Positions 34,564 to 44,086 are shown, counted from the first letter of the stretch. The stretch: 64,000 nucleotides of DNA from Chitinophagales bacterium (GCA_020636495.1 JACJXQ010000008.1:1922001-1986000); one strand, 5' to 3'. The notes: generated by a model from the sequence alone, not told the origin. Program-made: numbers and translations.

Positions 34564-36195
34564 TTATTCAAAAGTCACCCATGAGATATAGGCCTTTTTG
34601 TCTTTTTTTACGCGTTTAACCATCATACTTGCATAAGTATTAGTTTCGTCTCTGAAGTGAGATGATTCAATCTTGCAAAATGAAAAGTAATCATCATTGG
34701 TAGGCCTGCCGAAAAGATAGTTGGTTTCGGCTCTGCCATTACTCAGCTTCTCAAAGACAGCTACGCTTTCACTTACATTTTTTATTGTACGTAAGTCATT
34801 GAACTTTTCAATAGGCTTGCCGAAGTTCTTGTGATTTTCTTTGCTGTCATTAAATATCACATAAGTATTGTTGGTAGATGTATTGATATAGTTGTATGAG
34901 TAGAATGATCGACTGTCTATCTGCATTTTCTGAATGTCATATCTCCATATGCTTTTTCTCCTGGCAGACATGTATAATATAGGCATGCTCGGACCTATAG
35001 CAAACTGGTTTTTAAGTAAAGAATAGACTTGTTCTTCTTTACCTGTATTGTCCATTTGTACTATGCCAATAAGCCCAAGATGACTTTCAGGTGGCGCGTG
35101 AGAGTTTATGATCTCTAGTTTTTCCTCAAATAATATGCTGGAAGTGTTGTCATGATTCAATACAAGATCCACAGACATTCCTGCAAACTCCTTTTTATCT
35201 TTAATTGTAGTCTTAACATGTGCATTTAGTTCACTTATCGCACTTGAAGTTGTTTTTATTATTTGCAAAGATTCCGGGTCAATATAACTTAATAGTGAGT
35301 TGTAATAAGTTACGAATCCTTTAGATTTTTCTAAAGTTATGGTAAGTAGTTGAATGATATTAGTATTGGGATTATATATCATTTCCCCGACCGTTTCTTT
35401 AAAATCATCCGTAAATTCAATATTCAGGTGAGTGAATTTTGTATCTCCTTTACTGAGACGCGAAATTATGACACGAGAATCTTTACCACCCTTTGATGCA
35501 GTGTTATAGCCATATGCAGCCATATGCACACTCTTGTCGCCATTCACACACATGCCTATAAAAGTGGTGTATTTGTATCCCTGGGCGTCGTAAAACACAC
35601 GGTTTACTTCTTTGTGTTCGCCATTAACGATGTTATAGTGTACTACTTCAATACGTTTATCGGTTTCATGAGCAAATGAGTTGTAATGAGCAACTGCATA
35701 TGCATCAGAATATGGGTCCTTTTCAACAATAAAATCTTCTTCATCAACACCAAAAGCTAACGCATAACCTGCAAGCATTTTGTATTTAGGTAAGCGCCCG
35801 ATCTCTGTTTGGTGTGCTATTGATCCATTATCAGGGTTTAGCTGAATACGGTATAGTACAGGTTCTCTGTCGTTAAGCTGATTAAGAAAGATAACAGGTT
35901 CTCCATTTATCTCATATATACCTTCTACAGTTGTTTTTTTCATGTTCTTAGGGTCCCACAAGTTGCTGCTCAGCATTCTTTTGGATGCTTGTTTCCTATC
36001 CTGCTTGTATACTGTCACGGATATTCCTTCACTATTGACAACAATAAAAAATGTATTGCCATTAGATATTTGTAAAACCTTACATAAACCTTTTTGAGGC
36101 TCGTCAAAGGGTGCACTATATTCAATCTTTTTTACCTGGGAAAATGCAGTGAAAGATATGATCACTGTCATGAGGGTTAAAACAAGGTTTTTCAT
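34564..36195 (-). CDS. Secreted protein, paralogue of the 31866 product
   Basis: 543 residues with a signal peptide ending AFSQVKK. It shares an overall layout and many segments with the 31866 product: IEYSAPFDEP near the start, GNTFFIVV, GYKYTTFIGMCVNG, KGGKDSRVIISRLSKGD and the C-terminal ESSHFRDETNTYASMMVKR. The identity looks moderate by eye, so the duplication is not recent. Function unknown. Confidence 0.8.
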   Translation of the reverse strand: MKNLVLTLMTVIISFTAFSQVKKIEYSAPFDEPQKGLCKVLQISNGNTFFIVVNSEGISVTVYKQDRKQASKRMLSSNLWDPKNMKKTTVEGIYEINGEPVIFLNQLNDREPVLYRIQLNPDNGSIAHQTEIGRLPKYKMLAGYALAFGVDEEDFIVEKDPYSDAYAVAHYNSFAHETDKRIEVVHYNIVNGEHKEVNRVFYDAQGYKYTTFIGMCVNGDKSVHMAAYGYNTASKGGKDSRVIISRLSKGDTKFTHLNIEFTDDFKETVGEMIYNPNTNIIQLLTITLEKSKGFVTYYNSLLSYIDPESLQIIKTTSSAISELNAHVKTTIKDKKEFAGMSVDLVLNHDNTSSILFEEKLEIINSHAPPESHLGLIGIVQMDNTGKEEQVYSLLKNQFAIGPSMPILYMSARRKSIWRYDIQKMQIDSRSFYSYNYINTSTNNTYVIFNDSKENHKNFGKPIEKFNDLRTIKNVSESVAVFEKLSNGRAETNYLFGRPTNDDYFSFCKIESSHFRDETNTYASMMVKRVKKDKKAYISWVTFE

Positions 36196-36284
36196 TCAGA
36201 ATAATTTAGACCGTAATTATAATAAACCTACTTCAATTTTTATTGGCCTATGACCATAATCATAATATTTCATCATTCATTTAA

Positions 36285-36292
36285 TAACTTTG
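36285..36292 (+). promoter_or_regulatory. TAnnTTTG promoter box for fumC
   Basis: Exact TAACTTTG, 44 bases before the fumC ATG. Confidence 0.55.
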
Positions 36293-36336
36293 CGCCGTCA
36301 TTGACTAATAATATTGTTTATATATAATAATGTACT

Positions 36337-37737
36337 ATGGAATTTCGTATTGAGAAAGACACAATGGGCGAGGTGAAAGTGCCTGTTTCTGCCTATTATG
36401 GTGCACAGACACAACGTTCAATTGAGAACTTCAAAATAGCCCAGGACATCAACAAGATGCCTAAAGAGATCATTAAGGCTTTTGCTTACCTGAAAAAAGC
36501 TGCAGCACTAACGAATACAGATTGCGGTGTATTACCGGCTGAGAAGTCGAAACTGATAGGCCAGGTTTGTGATGAGATACTGGACGGTAAACTGGATAAT
36601 GAATTCCCGTTGGTGGTTTGGCAAACAGGTTCAGGCACACAATCAAACATGAACAGTAACGAGGTAATAGCTTACCGGGCTCATGTGTTGAATGGCGGCC
36701 AGTTGACAGATAAAGAAAAATTCATTCACCCGAACGACGATGTGAATAAGTCACAGTCTTCAAATGATACCTTTCCTACAGCTATGCATATAGCTGCTTA
36801 TAAGATACTGGTTGAAAACACGATCCCCGGTATTAAGCAACTGCGCGATACGCTGGCTGCAAAGTCAAAAGAATACATGCATATCGTTAAGATAGGCCGT
36901 ACGCACTTTATGGATGCCACACCGCTGACCCTGGGACAGGAACTGAGCGGGTATGTTTCTCAATTGGATCATGGTATGAAGGCTATCAATAATTCACTGG
37001 AGCACCTGGGTGAGCTGGCATTGGGCGGAACGGCAGTTGGTACCGGTATCAACACGCCTGAAGGATATGCCGAAAAAGTTGCTGCTAAGATCGCAGAACT
37101 GACAGGCCTGCCTTTTGTAACGGCTGAGAATAAGTTTGAGAGCCTGGCCGCGCACGATGCAATTGTAGAAGCGCATGGTGCGCTGAAAACAGTAGCCGTA
37201 AGCCTGATGAAAATTGCTAACGATATACGTATGCTGAGCTCAGGCCCGCGTTGCGGAATAGGGGAGATATCTATTCCTGACAATGAACCGGGGTCTTCTA
37301 TCATGCCGGGTAAGGTGAACCCTACACAGTGCGAGGCGCTGACCATGATAGCAGCACAAGTGTTGGGTAACGATGTGGCTATCAACGTAGGGGGCGCTAC
37401 AGGGCATTTTGAATTGAATGTTTTCAAGCCAATGATGATATACAACTTTCTGCACAGCGCAAGGCTGATAGGTGATGGTTGTGTTTCTTTCAATGACAAA
37501 TGTGCGGTAGGTATTGAGCCGATACAGGCAAATATTGATGCTCACCTGCATAATTCCCTGATGCTGGTTACTTCTCTGAATACAAAGATCGGTTACTATA
37601 AAGCTGCGGAAATTGCACAGACAGCGCATAAACAAGGCAAAACGCTGAAACAAACAGCTATTGACCTGGGATATGTTACAGCTGAGCAATTTGATGAGTG
37701 GGTGAAGCCTGAAGATATGGTGGGTAAAATAAATTAA
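36337..37737 (+). CDS. fumC: Class II fumarate hydratase
   Basis: 466 residues, the normal length. It interconverts fumarate and malate in the TCA cycle, iron-independent. Conserved segments include TQRSIENF, SGTQSNMNSNEV, the catalytic HPNDDVNKSQSSND (His of the B-site), and the signature GSSIMPGKVNPTQCE with its flexible catalytic Ser. It has its own promoter box and a long hairpin downstream. Confidence 0.98.
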   Translation: MEFRIEKDTMGEVKVPVSAYYGAQTQRSIENFKIAQDINKMPKEIIKAFAYLKKAAALTNTDCGVLPAEKSKLIGQVCDEILDGKLDNEFPLVVWQTGSGTQSNMNSNEVIAYRAHVLNGGQLTDKEKFIHPNDDVNKSQSSNDTFPTAMHIAAYKILVENTIPGIKQLRDTLAAKSKEYMHIVKIGRTHFMDATPLTLGQELSGYVSQLDHGMKAINNSLEHLGELALGGTAVGTGINTPEGYAEKVAAKIAELTGLPFVTAENKFESLAAHDAIVEAHGALKTVAVSLMKIANDIRMLSSGPRCGIGEISIPDNEPGSSIMPGKVNPTQCEALTMIAAQVLGNDVAINVGGATGHFELNVFKPMMIYNFLHSARLIGDGCVSFNDKCAVGIEPIQANIDAHLHNSLMLVTSLNTKIGYYKAAEIAQTAHKQGKTLKQTAIDLGYVTAEQFDEWVKPEDMVGKIN

Positions 37738-37756
37738 CTAAATACAATACCGGAAA

Positions 37757-37801
37757 AACTAATCAGGGCTTCCTATAAGCATAGGGGAGCCCTGATTAGT
37801 T
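37757..37801 (+). terminator. Long hairpin after fumC (probable terminator)
   Basis: A 14 bp outer stem (AACTAATCAGGGCT / AGCCCTGATTAGTT) extended by an inner CCTAT / ATAGG gives about 20 paired bases with an AAGC loop. It lacks a clean T-run after the stem, so it may also act as an mRNA 3' stabiliser. Confidence 0.55.
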
Positions 37802-37863
37802 ATCACATACAATATCAATATTATTTTTTCGTTTGTTAAGTTAGTAGTTAATAAACCTAAAGA

Positions 37864-39129
37864 ATGACCAATAGTCCTATTAGCCCGAGGCAGACAATAG
37901 CAATTACTCTGTTGCTTTTTACATTTATGACCTTGTTAGGTCCATATTCAGGTGGACAGTACGATATCAATTTTTGGATAGCATGGGCCAGCCAGATATA
38001 TGTTAATGGCTTTTCCGAGGTATATGCTGCTCCAGGAAATGATTATATGCCATTTTTCCAGTTTGCACTATATGTGTATACTAAGTTTCAGGGGAGTTTT
38101 AAAGCAATCCAGGAAAACATTGGCTACCTGAAGGCGTTCCCGATAGCTTTTGATATGCTAGCCCTGTGGTATGTGTACAAGTACATAGATAAGCGAATTG
38201 CATTCATTGTTCTACTTATGTTGAATATGCTCAACCTGGCCTATATCTATAATTCGTTTATATGGGAGCAGTTCGATGGCGTTTTTTCTGCGCTCAATTT
38301 CATTGCAGTTTATTATGCGTGGAAAAGAAAGATATTATTAAGTGTTGTGTTTTATGTCATTTCTTTCAATATGAAAGTGCAGGCAATTATTTTGCTGCCT
38401 GTTATCGGCTTTTTCTATTTAGATCACCTGGTAGCTGAACGTTCTTTGAAGGCATTATTGCTGCCATTTTTATCTGCTATAGCCATCCAGTTTGTTTTTC
38501 TGATCCCGTTTATAAATAGTTCACTTGGTGTTGGCGCTATATGGCATGTTGTTTTCAGTTCGGTTGGCAGGTATCCTATGATCAGCCTGAATGCATGTAC
38601 TTTCTGGGATCTTATTTTGCCCAGGCCCGAGGTTAACCTGATGCCGGATAACAGAATGGTGGCAGGTGTGACATTTAAGACAATAGGACTTATATTGTTC
38701 TTTACCTCATCATTTGCTGCATTATTTCCGCTGTTGAGAATACTTGTATTGAAGTTGAAGAATAAGCCTTCCCCATTGATCGCAAAATCAAAGTTACTGT
38801 TGATATGCGGGCTCCTGTATATGTTGTTTTATTTTTTTAATACGCAAATGCATGAGCGGTACGCCCACCCGGCAATGATCTTTTTTATTGCTTATGGATT
38901 TTTGGAGCGTAAGTATCTATTGTATATCCTGTTCTCATTGGCATATTTCTTTACGTTAGAACGTATGATGCATTGGTTAAGGCTGAAGAATTACTTTACA
39001 ACAATATTTAATCCAACCTTTATAGCATATCTGAACCTCGTCATAATTGTTTATGCGTTCTTCTTGTTGTATGGTCGTAAGAAGGGTAGTAGTGTTGAGG
39101 AGGAAATAATAAAAGAGGCTGTTACATAA
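37864..39129 (+). CDS. Polytopic membrane glycosyltransferase-like protein (GT-C type)
   Basis: 421 residues with about 10-11 hydrophobic segments. The first loop carries GQYDINFWIAWASQIYVNG, resembling the acidic catalytic loop of GT-C mannosyl/arabinosyl transferases, and a late loop has NTQMHERYAHPAMIF, in which Glu/Arg/His are placed as in the ALG/PIG-type enzymes. It likely moves a lipid-linked sugar onto a surface glycan. Specific substrate not inferable. It ends in a hairpin shared with the convergent hutU gene. Confidence 0.78.
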   Translation: MTNSPISPRQTIAITLLLFTFMTLLGPYSGGQYDINFWIAWASQIYVNGFSEVYAAPGNDYMPFFQFALYVYTKFQGSFKAIQENIGYLKAFPIAFDMLALWYVYKYIDKRIAFIVLLMLNMLNLAYIYNSFIWEQFDGVFSALNFIAVYYAWKRKILLSVVFYVISFNMKVQAIILLPVIGFFYLDHLVAERSLKALLLPFLSAIAIQFVFLIPFINSSLGVGAIWHVVFSSVGRYPMISLNACTFWDLILPRPEVNLMPDNRMVAGVTFKTIGLILFFTSSFAALFPLLRILVLKLKNKPSPLIAKSKLLLICGLLYMLFYFFNTQMHERYAHPAMIFFIAYGFLERKYLLYILFSLAYFFTLERMMHWLRLKNYFTTIFNPTFIAYLNLVIIVYAFFLLYGRKKGSSVEEEIIKEAVT

Positions 39130-39142
39130 TTGTAACAGCCTC
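39115..39142 (-). terminator. Terminator between convergent GT-C gene and hutU
   Basis: A 12 bp stem GAGGCTGTTACA / TGTAACAGCCTC overlaps the stop codon of the plus-strand gene. The T-rich tail (TTTTATTATTT) is on the minus strand, so it mainly ends hutU. Confidence 0.6.
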
Positions 39143-39165
39143 TCAGGATTTTATATTACTAATGC

Positions 39166-40830
39166 TTATTTCCAGATATTCAATCCGAACCTATCAGCAT
39201 TTTCAGTAGCCTGTTCATAACCTGCATCGTGGTGACGAAGAATACCCATCGCAGGGTCGTTGTATAGAACACGGCTCAGTCGCTCATCAGCATCGGCAGA
39301 GCCATCTGCTACTATTACCATACCCGCGTGTAGTGAGTAACCCATACCCACGCCGCCTCCGTGGTGGAAGGATACCCAACTTGCACCGCCAGCTGTATTG
39401 ATAAGCGCATTAAGAATAGGCCAGTCGGCAACGGCATCACTACCATCTTTCATAGCTTCTGTTTCCCTGTTTGGAGACGCTACAGAGCCACAATCCAGGT
39501 GGTCGCGACCGATAACGATAGGAGCTTTCACCTTGCCTTCGCGTACCAGTTTGTTGAATAATAACCCTGCTTTTTCTCTTTCGCCCATACCCAGCCAGCA
39601 TATACGGCTTGGCAATCCCTGGAATGCGATCTTTTCTTTCGCCATATCCAGCCAACGCAGCAGCCCCGCATTTTCAGGGAACAACTCTTTCAGCGCCTGG
39701 TCGGTAGTATAAATATCTTCAGGGTCGCCACTGAGCGCTACCCAGCGGAACGGACCTTTACCATCGCAGAACAGCGGACGTATATATGCCGGAACAAACC
39801 CCGGGAAGTCAAATGCATTCTCCACACCACGTTTGTCGTGTGCTTGTCCACGCAGGTTGTTGCCATAATCAAACGTGATAGCGCCACGCTTTTGCAGCTC
39901 CAACATCTGGCGGACGTGTTTGGCCATTGTGTCGAGTGAACGGGAGGAGTATTCGCCAGGGTTGCTTTCACGCAAAGTATTAGCTTCTGCAACACTTAAT
40001 CCTTCAGGGAAATAACCTATCAACTCATCGTGTGCCGATGTCTGGTCTGTGAGTGTATCAGGAGTGATGTTGCGGTCAATTAATCGTTGTAGCAGGTCTA
40101 CAACATTGCAGCATACACCTATTGATATTGCTTCTTTGTTCTCTTTTGCTTTCAGTGCCCAGTCAATAGCCTCGTCTATATCATGGGAGTATTTATCCAG
40201 GTAGCGTGTCTCAATACGTTTTTGTATGCGCCATTCTTCCATTTCGGCAGCCAGGCATACACCTTCGTTCATCGTGATGGCTAGTGGCTGAGCGCCGCCC
40301 ATACCGCCAAGACCGGCTGTTACATTCAACGTACCCCTCAGTGTGCCGTTATAATGCATATTAGCCAGCGACAGATAGGTCTCGTATGTACCCTGTACTA
40401 TTCCCTGAGAGCCGATATATATCCAGCTACCAGCAGTCATCTGTCCGTACATCATCAATCCTTTTGCTTCCAACTCGCGGAAATGCTCCCACGTAGCCCA
40501 GCGGCCTACAAGGTTACTGTTGGCTATCAACACACGTGGTGCGTTCTTATGAGAACGCAATATGCCCACAGGCTTGCCTGACTGCACCATAAGCGTCTGG
40601 TCTTCTTCCAGGTTGCGCAGGCACTCCAGTATCTTATCAAAGCTTTCCCAGTTGCGGGCTGCTTTGCCTATACCGCCATATACTACCAGATCTTCAGGGC
40701 GTTCTGCCACTTCGGGGTCCAGGTTGTTCTGTATCATACGGTAGGCTGCTTCTGTTACCCAGTCTTTACAGTTCAAGGTAGTGCCCGTCGGCGATTTGAT
40801 CACTCTTTTCTGTGTGTGTATATCAGCCAT
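39166..40830 (-). CDS. hutU: Urocanate hydratase
   Basis: 554 residues, normal for the family. It converts urocanate to imidazolonepropionate in histidine degradation using tightly bound NAD+. Evidence includes GQMTAGSWIYIGSQGIVQGTYET, the NAD-binding GLGGMGGAQPLA, VDLLQRL, DHLDCGSVASPNRETE with its catalytic-region Cys, and SWVSFHHGGGVGMG. No hutH, hutI or hutG gene is in the window. A TAnnTTTG box is at 40863-40870. Confidence 0.97.
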   Translation of the reverse strand: MADIHTQKRVIKSPTGTTLNCKDWVTEAAYRMIQNNLDPEVAERPEDLVVYGGIGKAARNWESFDKILECLRNLEEDQTLMVQSGKPVGILRSHKNAPRVLIANSNLVGRWATWEHFRELEAKGLMMYGQMTAGSWIYIGSQGIVQGTYETYLSLANMHYNGTLRGTLNVTAGLGGMGGAQPLAITMNEGVCLAAEMEEWRIQKRIETRYLDKYSHDIDEAIDWALKAKENKEAISIGVCCNVVDLLQRLIDRNITPDTLTDQTSAHDELIGYFPEGLSVAEANTLRESNPGEYSSRSLDTMAKHVRQMLELQKRGAITFDYGNNLRGQAHDKRGVENAFDFPGFVPAYIRPLFCDGKGPFRWVALSGDPEDIYTTDQALKELFPENAGLLRWLDMAKEKIAFQGLPSRICWLGMGEREKAGLLFNKLVREGKVKAPIVIGRDHLDCGSVASPNRETEAMKDGSDAVADWPILNALINTAGGASWVSFHHGGGVGMGYSLHAGMVIVADGSADADERLSRVLYNDPAMGILRHHDAGYEQATENADRFGLNIWK

Positions 40831-40862
40831 TATACTATGTTTCTATCTGTTTTAAAGGACTG

Positions 40863-40870
40863 CAAAGATA
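40863..40870 (-). promoter_or_regulatory. TAnnTTTG promoter box for hutU
   Basis: The minus strand reads TATCTTTG, an exact match, 33 bases before the hutU ATG. Confidence 0.6.
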
Positions 40871-40894
40871 ACAAGATTTTCAGGTTGAAGGTTA

Positions 40895-42418
40895 TTACAT
40901 ACCGCTTTTAGGCTGGTACTGCATTAACACATCCGGGAAATATTTGTTGGCAATGGTCTCAAATTCATCCCCACGCATGAATTTATGCACGTCCATATCG
41001 TCAAGGCTATTGCAACCTGATGCAGCCAGTAATTCCAGTGCTGCATGTACGGTGTTCTCATGAAACCGATAAACCCGTTCACTTTTTTCCGTTACTACCA
41101 GGCCTTTCATCAGCATCTTGTTTTGTGTGGCTACTCCGGTAGGGCAGGCATTGGTGTTGCAGCGTAACGCCTGTATGCAACCTACCGAGAACATGAATCC
41201 CCGTGCGCTGTTACACATATCTGCACCCAAGGCCATCATTTTTAGTATGGAAACACCTGATATCACTTTCCCTGATGCTATCAGGCGGATATCTTTCCTC
41301 AGGTCATGAGCTATCAATGCCTGGTGTACGAAAATGAGCGCAGGCTGCACCGGCATGCCTACACTATCTGAGAACTCCTGTGGAGCAGCCCCCGTACCTC
41401 CTTCTGCGCCATCTACGGTTATAAAGTCCGGTTTGATGCCTGTAGCTTTCATTTGTTCGCATATCTCTACAAACTCATCTGTCCGCCCGATACAAAGTTT
41501 AAAACCCACGGGTTTGCCGCCACTCAGTTCTCGTAATTGTTTGATGAAATGCAGCAGTCCTTTTGCATCGGAGAATGCGCTGTGGCCCGGAGGGGATAGT
41601 ACCGTAGTATGTGGCTCCAGCAGGCGGATACGGGCTATTTCCGGCGTGTTCTTCACGGCAGGCAACACTCCGCCGTGACCCGGTTTCGCCCCCTGTGATA
41701 TCTTAAGTTCTATCATTTTTACCTCCGGCAGGGTAGCTTTTTTCTGAAACTCTTCCGGGCTGAAGTTGCCTCCTTGTGTTCTGCATCCAAAATATCCGGT
41801 ACCTATCTGCCATACAATATCCCCCCCCTGCAGGTGATGATCTGATAAACCACCTTCACCGGTATTGTGATAAAATCCTCCCTTTTTTGCTCCTATGTTT
41901 AATGCTTTGATAGCATTCTCGCTTAAAGCACCAAAACTCATGGCCGATATATTGAGTATGGATGCACTATAGGATTGCTTACAGTCCGGCCCGCCAACGG
42001 TAACGCGCGGCGCTTCTGTCATGATCTTAGCAGGGTATATAGAATGTTTTAGCCCCTCGTAATCCTCGCTGTTTATTTCCAGTTGCGTACCAAACGGCCT
42101 CGTGTCATTCTGAGATTTTGCACGTTGATAGGCCAGTGCACGATCATTGCGCGAGAAAGGTCTCCCATCGGTATTTCTTTCAATAAAATATTGCTGTATC
42201 TCGGGCGAAATATCTTCCAGCATGTAACGCAGGCGTCCGAGTAAGGGGAAATTCCTGCGTATGGTATGCCTGGGCTGTACACTGTCATATACGCCAAGGA
42301 TATATAATATGAAAACGATCCCGGCTATCCACATGGTACCCGGGGTAGGGTATACCAATGCTGTAAAAGCAGTAAGAAGTAGTAAAATAGTTCCTATTAT
42401 ATAAAACCTGTATCGCAT
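40895..42418 (-). CDS. FMN-binding glutamate synthase-like protein
   Basis: 507 residues. Two N-terminal hydrophobic segments (about residues 5-45) anchor it in the membrane. The rest is the glutamate synthase FMN/2-oxoglutarate domain: MSFGALSENAIKALNIGAK, GEGGLSDHH, QGAKPGHGG, TVDGAEGGTGAAP, and the 3Fe-4S cluster Cys motif CIQALRCNTNACPTGVATQ. It lacks the amidotransferase domain of GltB. Such stand-alone proteins have uncertain physiological donors, but a glutamate-forming or related flavin oxidoreductase role is likely. Confidence 0.9.
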   Translation of the reverse strand: MRYRFYIIGTILLLLTAFTALVYPTPGTMWIAGIVFILYILGVYDSVQPRHTIRRNFPLLGRLRYMLEDISPEIQQYFIERNTDGRPFSRNDRALAYQRAKSQNDTRPFGTQLEINSEDYEGLKHSIYPAKIMTEAPRVTVGGPDCKQSYSASILNISAMSFGALSENAIKALNIGAKKGGFYHNTGEGGLSDHHLQGGDIVWQIGTGYFGCRTQGGNFSPEEFQKKATLPEVKMIELKISQGAKPGHGGVLPAVKNTPEIARIRLLEPHTTVLSPPGHSAFSDAKGLLHFIKQLRELSGGKPVGFKLCIGRTDEFVEICEQMKATGIKPDFITVDGAEGGTGAAPQEFSDSVGMPVQPALIFVHQALIAHDLRKDIRLIASGKVISGVSILKMMALGADMCNSARGFMFSVGCIQALRCNTNACPTGVATQNKMLMKGLVVTEKSERVYRFHENTVHAALELLAASGCNSLDDMDVHKFMRGDEFETIANKYFPDVLMQYQPKSGM

Positions 42419-42470
42419 AAGTGTTAATGGTGTTTATCAGTGTAACAAAATAAAAGCGCCGGGGTTCAGG

Positions 42471-42498
42471 CAAAAAAAAATCCGGCGATTGCCGGATT
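42471..42498 (-). terminator. Rho-independent terminator after purC
   Basis: Stem AATCCGGC / GCCGGATT (42479-42498) with a GATT loop. On the minus strand a nine-T run follows. Strong. Confidence 0.88.
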
Positions 42499-42502
42499 TG
42501 TA

Positions 42503-43423
42503 TTATTTCAATTTCTCTACTTCTTTAACCAGTGTTTGTGTCCACTCATCTTCTTTCACATCTTCTTTCACAAACTTGTTGCCTGTCACCTGTTCGTATA
42601 GCTCAATATACCTTTCTGATATCATATGCACAACTTCGTCAGTCATTTCAGGTACCATTTGTCCGTCTTTACCCTGGAAACCGTTATCCATCAACCATTC
42701 ACGAACGAACTCTTTACTCAATTGTTTTTGAGGTAACCCCTTTTCCTGGCGTTCGTCATATTCGTCGGCATAAAAATAGCGGCTGCTGTCCGGTGTGTGT
42801 ATCTCGTCTATCAGGTAGATCATATCGCCGATCTTACCGAACTCATACTTGGTATCAACCAGTATCAACCTGCGCTCACGGGCCATTTGCCTGCCACGCT
42901 CAAACAGGGCGCGGGTATAGTTCTCCAGCATTTCATAATCAGCTTCACTAACCAAACCACGGCTGATGATCTCTTCGCGGGAAATGTCCTCATCATGTCC
43001 TTCATGCGCTTTGGTAGAAGGTGTAATGATCGGTGCGTCAAAGAAGTCATTTTCTTTCATTCCTTCCGGCAGTTTTACACCGCACAGTTCGCGCTTACCG
43101 CTTTTGTATGTGCGCCAAGCATGTCCTGTCAGGTTGCCGCGAATGACCATCTCTACCGGAAAGGTCTCACACTTAAGTCCAATAGTTACATTCGGTAGCG
43201 GAGCACTGATCTTCCAGTTTGGAACGATGTCTTTGGTAGCATCCAGAAATTTGGCAGCTATGGTATTTAATACCTGACCTTTGTAAGGTATAGGCCTGGG
43301 CAATACTACATCAAAGGCTGATATTCGGTCACTGACCACCATCACCAGGAATTTGTCAGCTATAGTATATACGTCGCGCACTTTGCCTTTGTAAAATGCG
43401 GTCTGTTCGGGAAGTTGCAGCAT
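42503..43423 (-). CDS. purC: SAICAR synthetase (phosphoribosylaminoimidazole-succinocarboxamide synthase)
   Basis: 306 residues, the longer form common in Bacteroidetes. It joins CAIR and aspartate with ATP in purine synthesis. Motifs: KGKVRDVYTI, SDRISAFDVVLPRPIPYKG, VEMVIRGNLTGHAW, LVDTKYEFG and DEIHTPDSSRYF. A C-terminal extension of about 50 residues follows the core. It is monocistronic, with a strong terminator and no neighbours from the pathway. Confidence 0.97.
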   Translation of the reverse strand: MLQLPEQTAFYKGKVRDVYTIADKFLVMVVSDRISAFDVVLPRPIPYKGQVLNTIAAKFLDATKDIVPNWKISAPLPNVTIGLKCETFPVEMVIRGNLTGHAWRTYKSGKRELCGVKLPEGMKENDFFDAPIITPSTKAHEGHDEDISREEIISRGLVSEADYEMLENYTRALFERGRQMARERRLILVDTKYEFGKIGDMIYLIDEIHTPDSSRYFYADEYDERQEKGLPQKQLSKEFVREWLMDNGFQGKDGQMVPEMTDEVVHMISERYIELYEQVTGNKFVKEDVKEDEWTQTLVKEVEKLK

Positions 43424-43635
43424 AGAAATGCTTGGATTAAAAACATTAATAAGAGGACGAAATTACTAAGAAAAAACGGTTTAAGGAGATAATAGAATTT
43501 TATACAATGATTTTTGTGACGTCAGGCACATAGGTGATAAAGTATAATATGTTCGGGGCTTAGATATATTGTTTAGATCGTATTGAATGACAACATTAGC
43601 TTTCATTAGTACATTTACGAATAATACATCCGGGT

Positions 43636-43992
43636 ATGCGTACAATATTGATGCTAACCATTTCTAATTGTTTTATGACATATGCGTGGTATGGTCATTT
43701 AAAAAACGGTGGTTCTGATATGCCATTGTTTAAACTTATTCTTATAAGCTGGGGTATAGCTTTTTTTGAGTACTTATTTATGATACCGGCTAATAACCGT
43801 TATGGTCTTCAGGAAGGTTTCGGCCCATTTCAACTCAAGACCATACAAGAGATAATATCCCTGGTCGTATTTGTACTGTTCGCTTTGTTTTTTCTTAAAG
43901 AACCTCTCAGGTGGAATTATATAGTTGCCTTTTTGTTTATTCTCGGGGCTGTGTACTTTATGTTTTATCCGTTTGCTACGAAAAATACATAA
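43636..43992 (+). CDS. DMT-family (DUF486) four-TM protein
   Basis: 118 residues, four hydrophobic segments, with the pattern TYAWYGHLK, LISWGIAFFEYLFMIPANRYG (here MIPANNRYG) and LKTIQEIISLVVFVLFALFFLKEPLRWN. This matches the small DUF486 (DMT superfamily-like) proteins. Transport substrate unknown. Confidence 0.92.
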   Translation: MRTILMLTISNCFMTYAWYGHLKNGGSDMPLFKLILISWGIAFFEYLFMIPANNRYGLQEGFGPFQLKTIQEIISLVVFVLFALFFLKEPLRWNYIVAFLFILGAVYFMFYPFATKNT

Positions 43993-44039
43993 TTGCAGAA
44001 AATTGATAACATTTTAACATCGTGGTATGTAAATATTAC

Positions 44040-44075
44040 TTTACTTTGTGTAAAGTTTATTTTACATAAAGTAAA
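44040..44075. promoter_or_regulatory. Twin palindromic operator TTTAC-N5-GTAAA
   Basis: Two copies of the palindrome TTTAC-N5-GTAAA at 44040-44054 and 44061-44075, centred 21 bases apart (two helical turns), lie 11 bases before the ATG at 44087. Each copy is a dyad, and the two copies together form a longer inverted repeat that differs at one base. It is the natural binding site for a dimeric HTH protein, most simply the XRE-like product of the operon's second gene. Confidence 0.65.
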
Positions 44076-44086
44076 AATTAATTGTC

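Noticed and set aside
36969..37499. 176-residue minus-strand frame inside fumC
   Set aside because: Shadow of a strongly coding gene.
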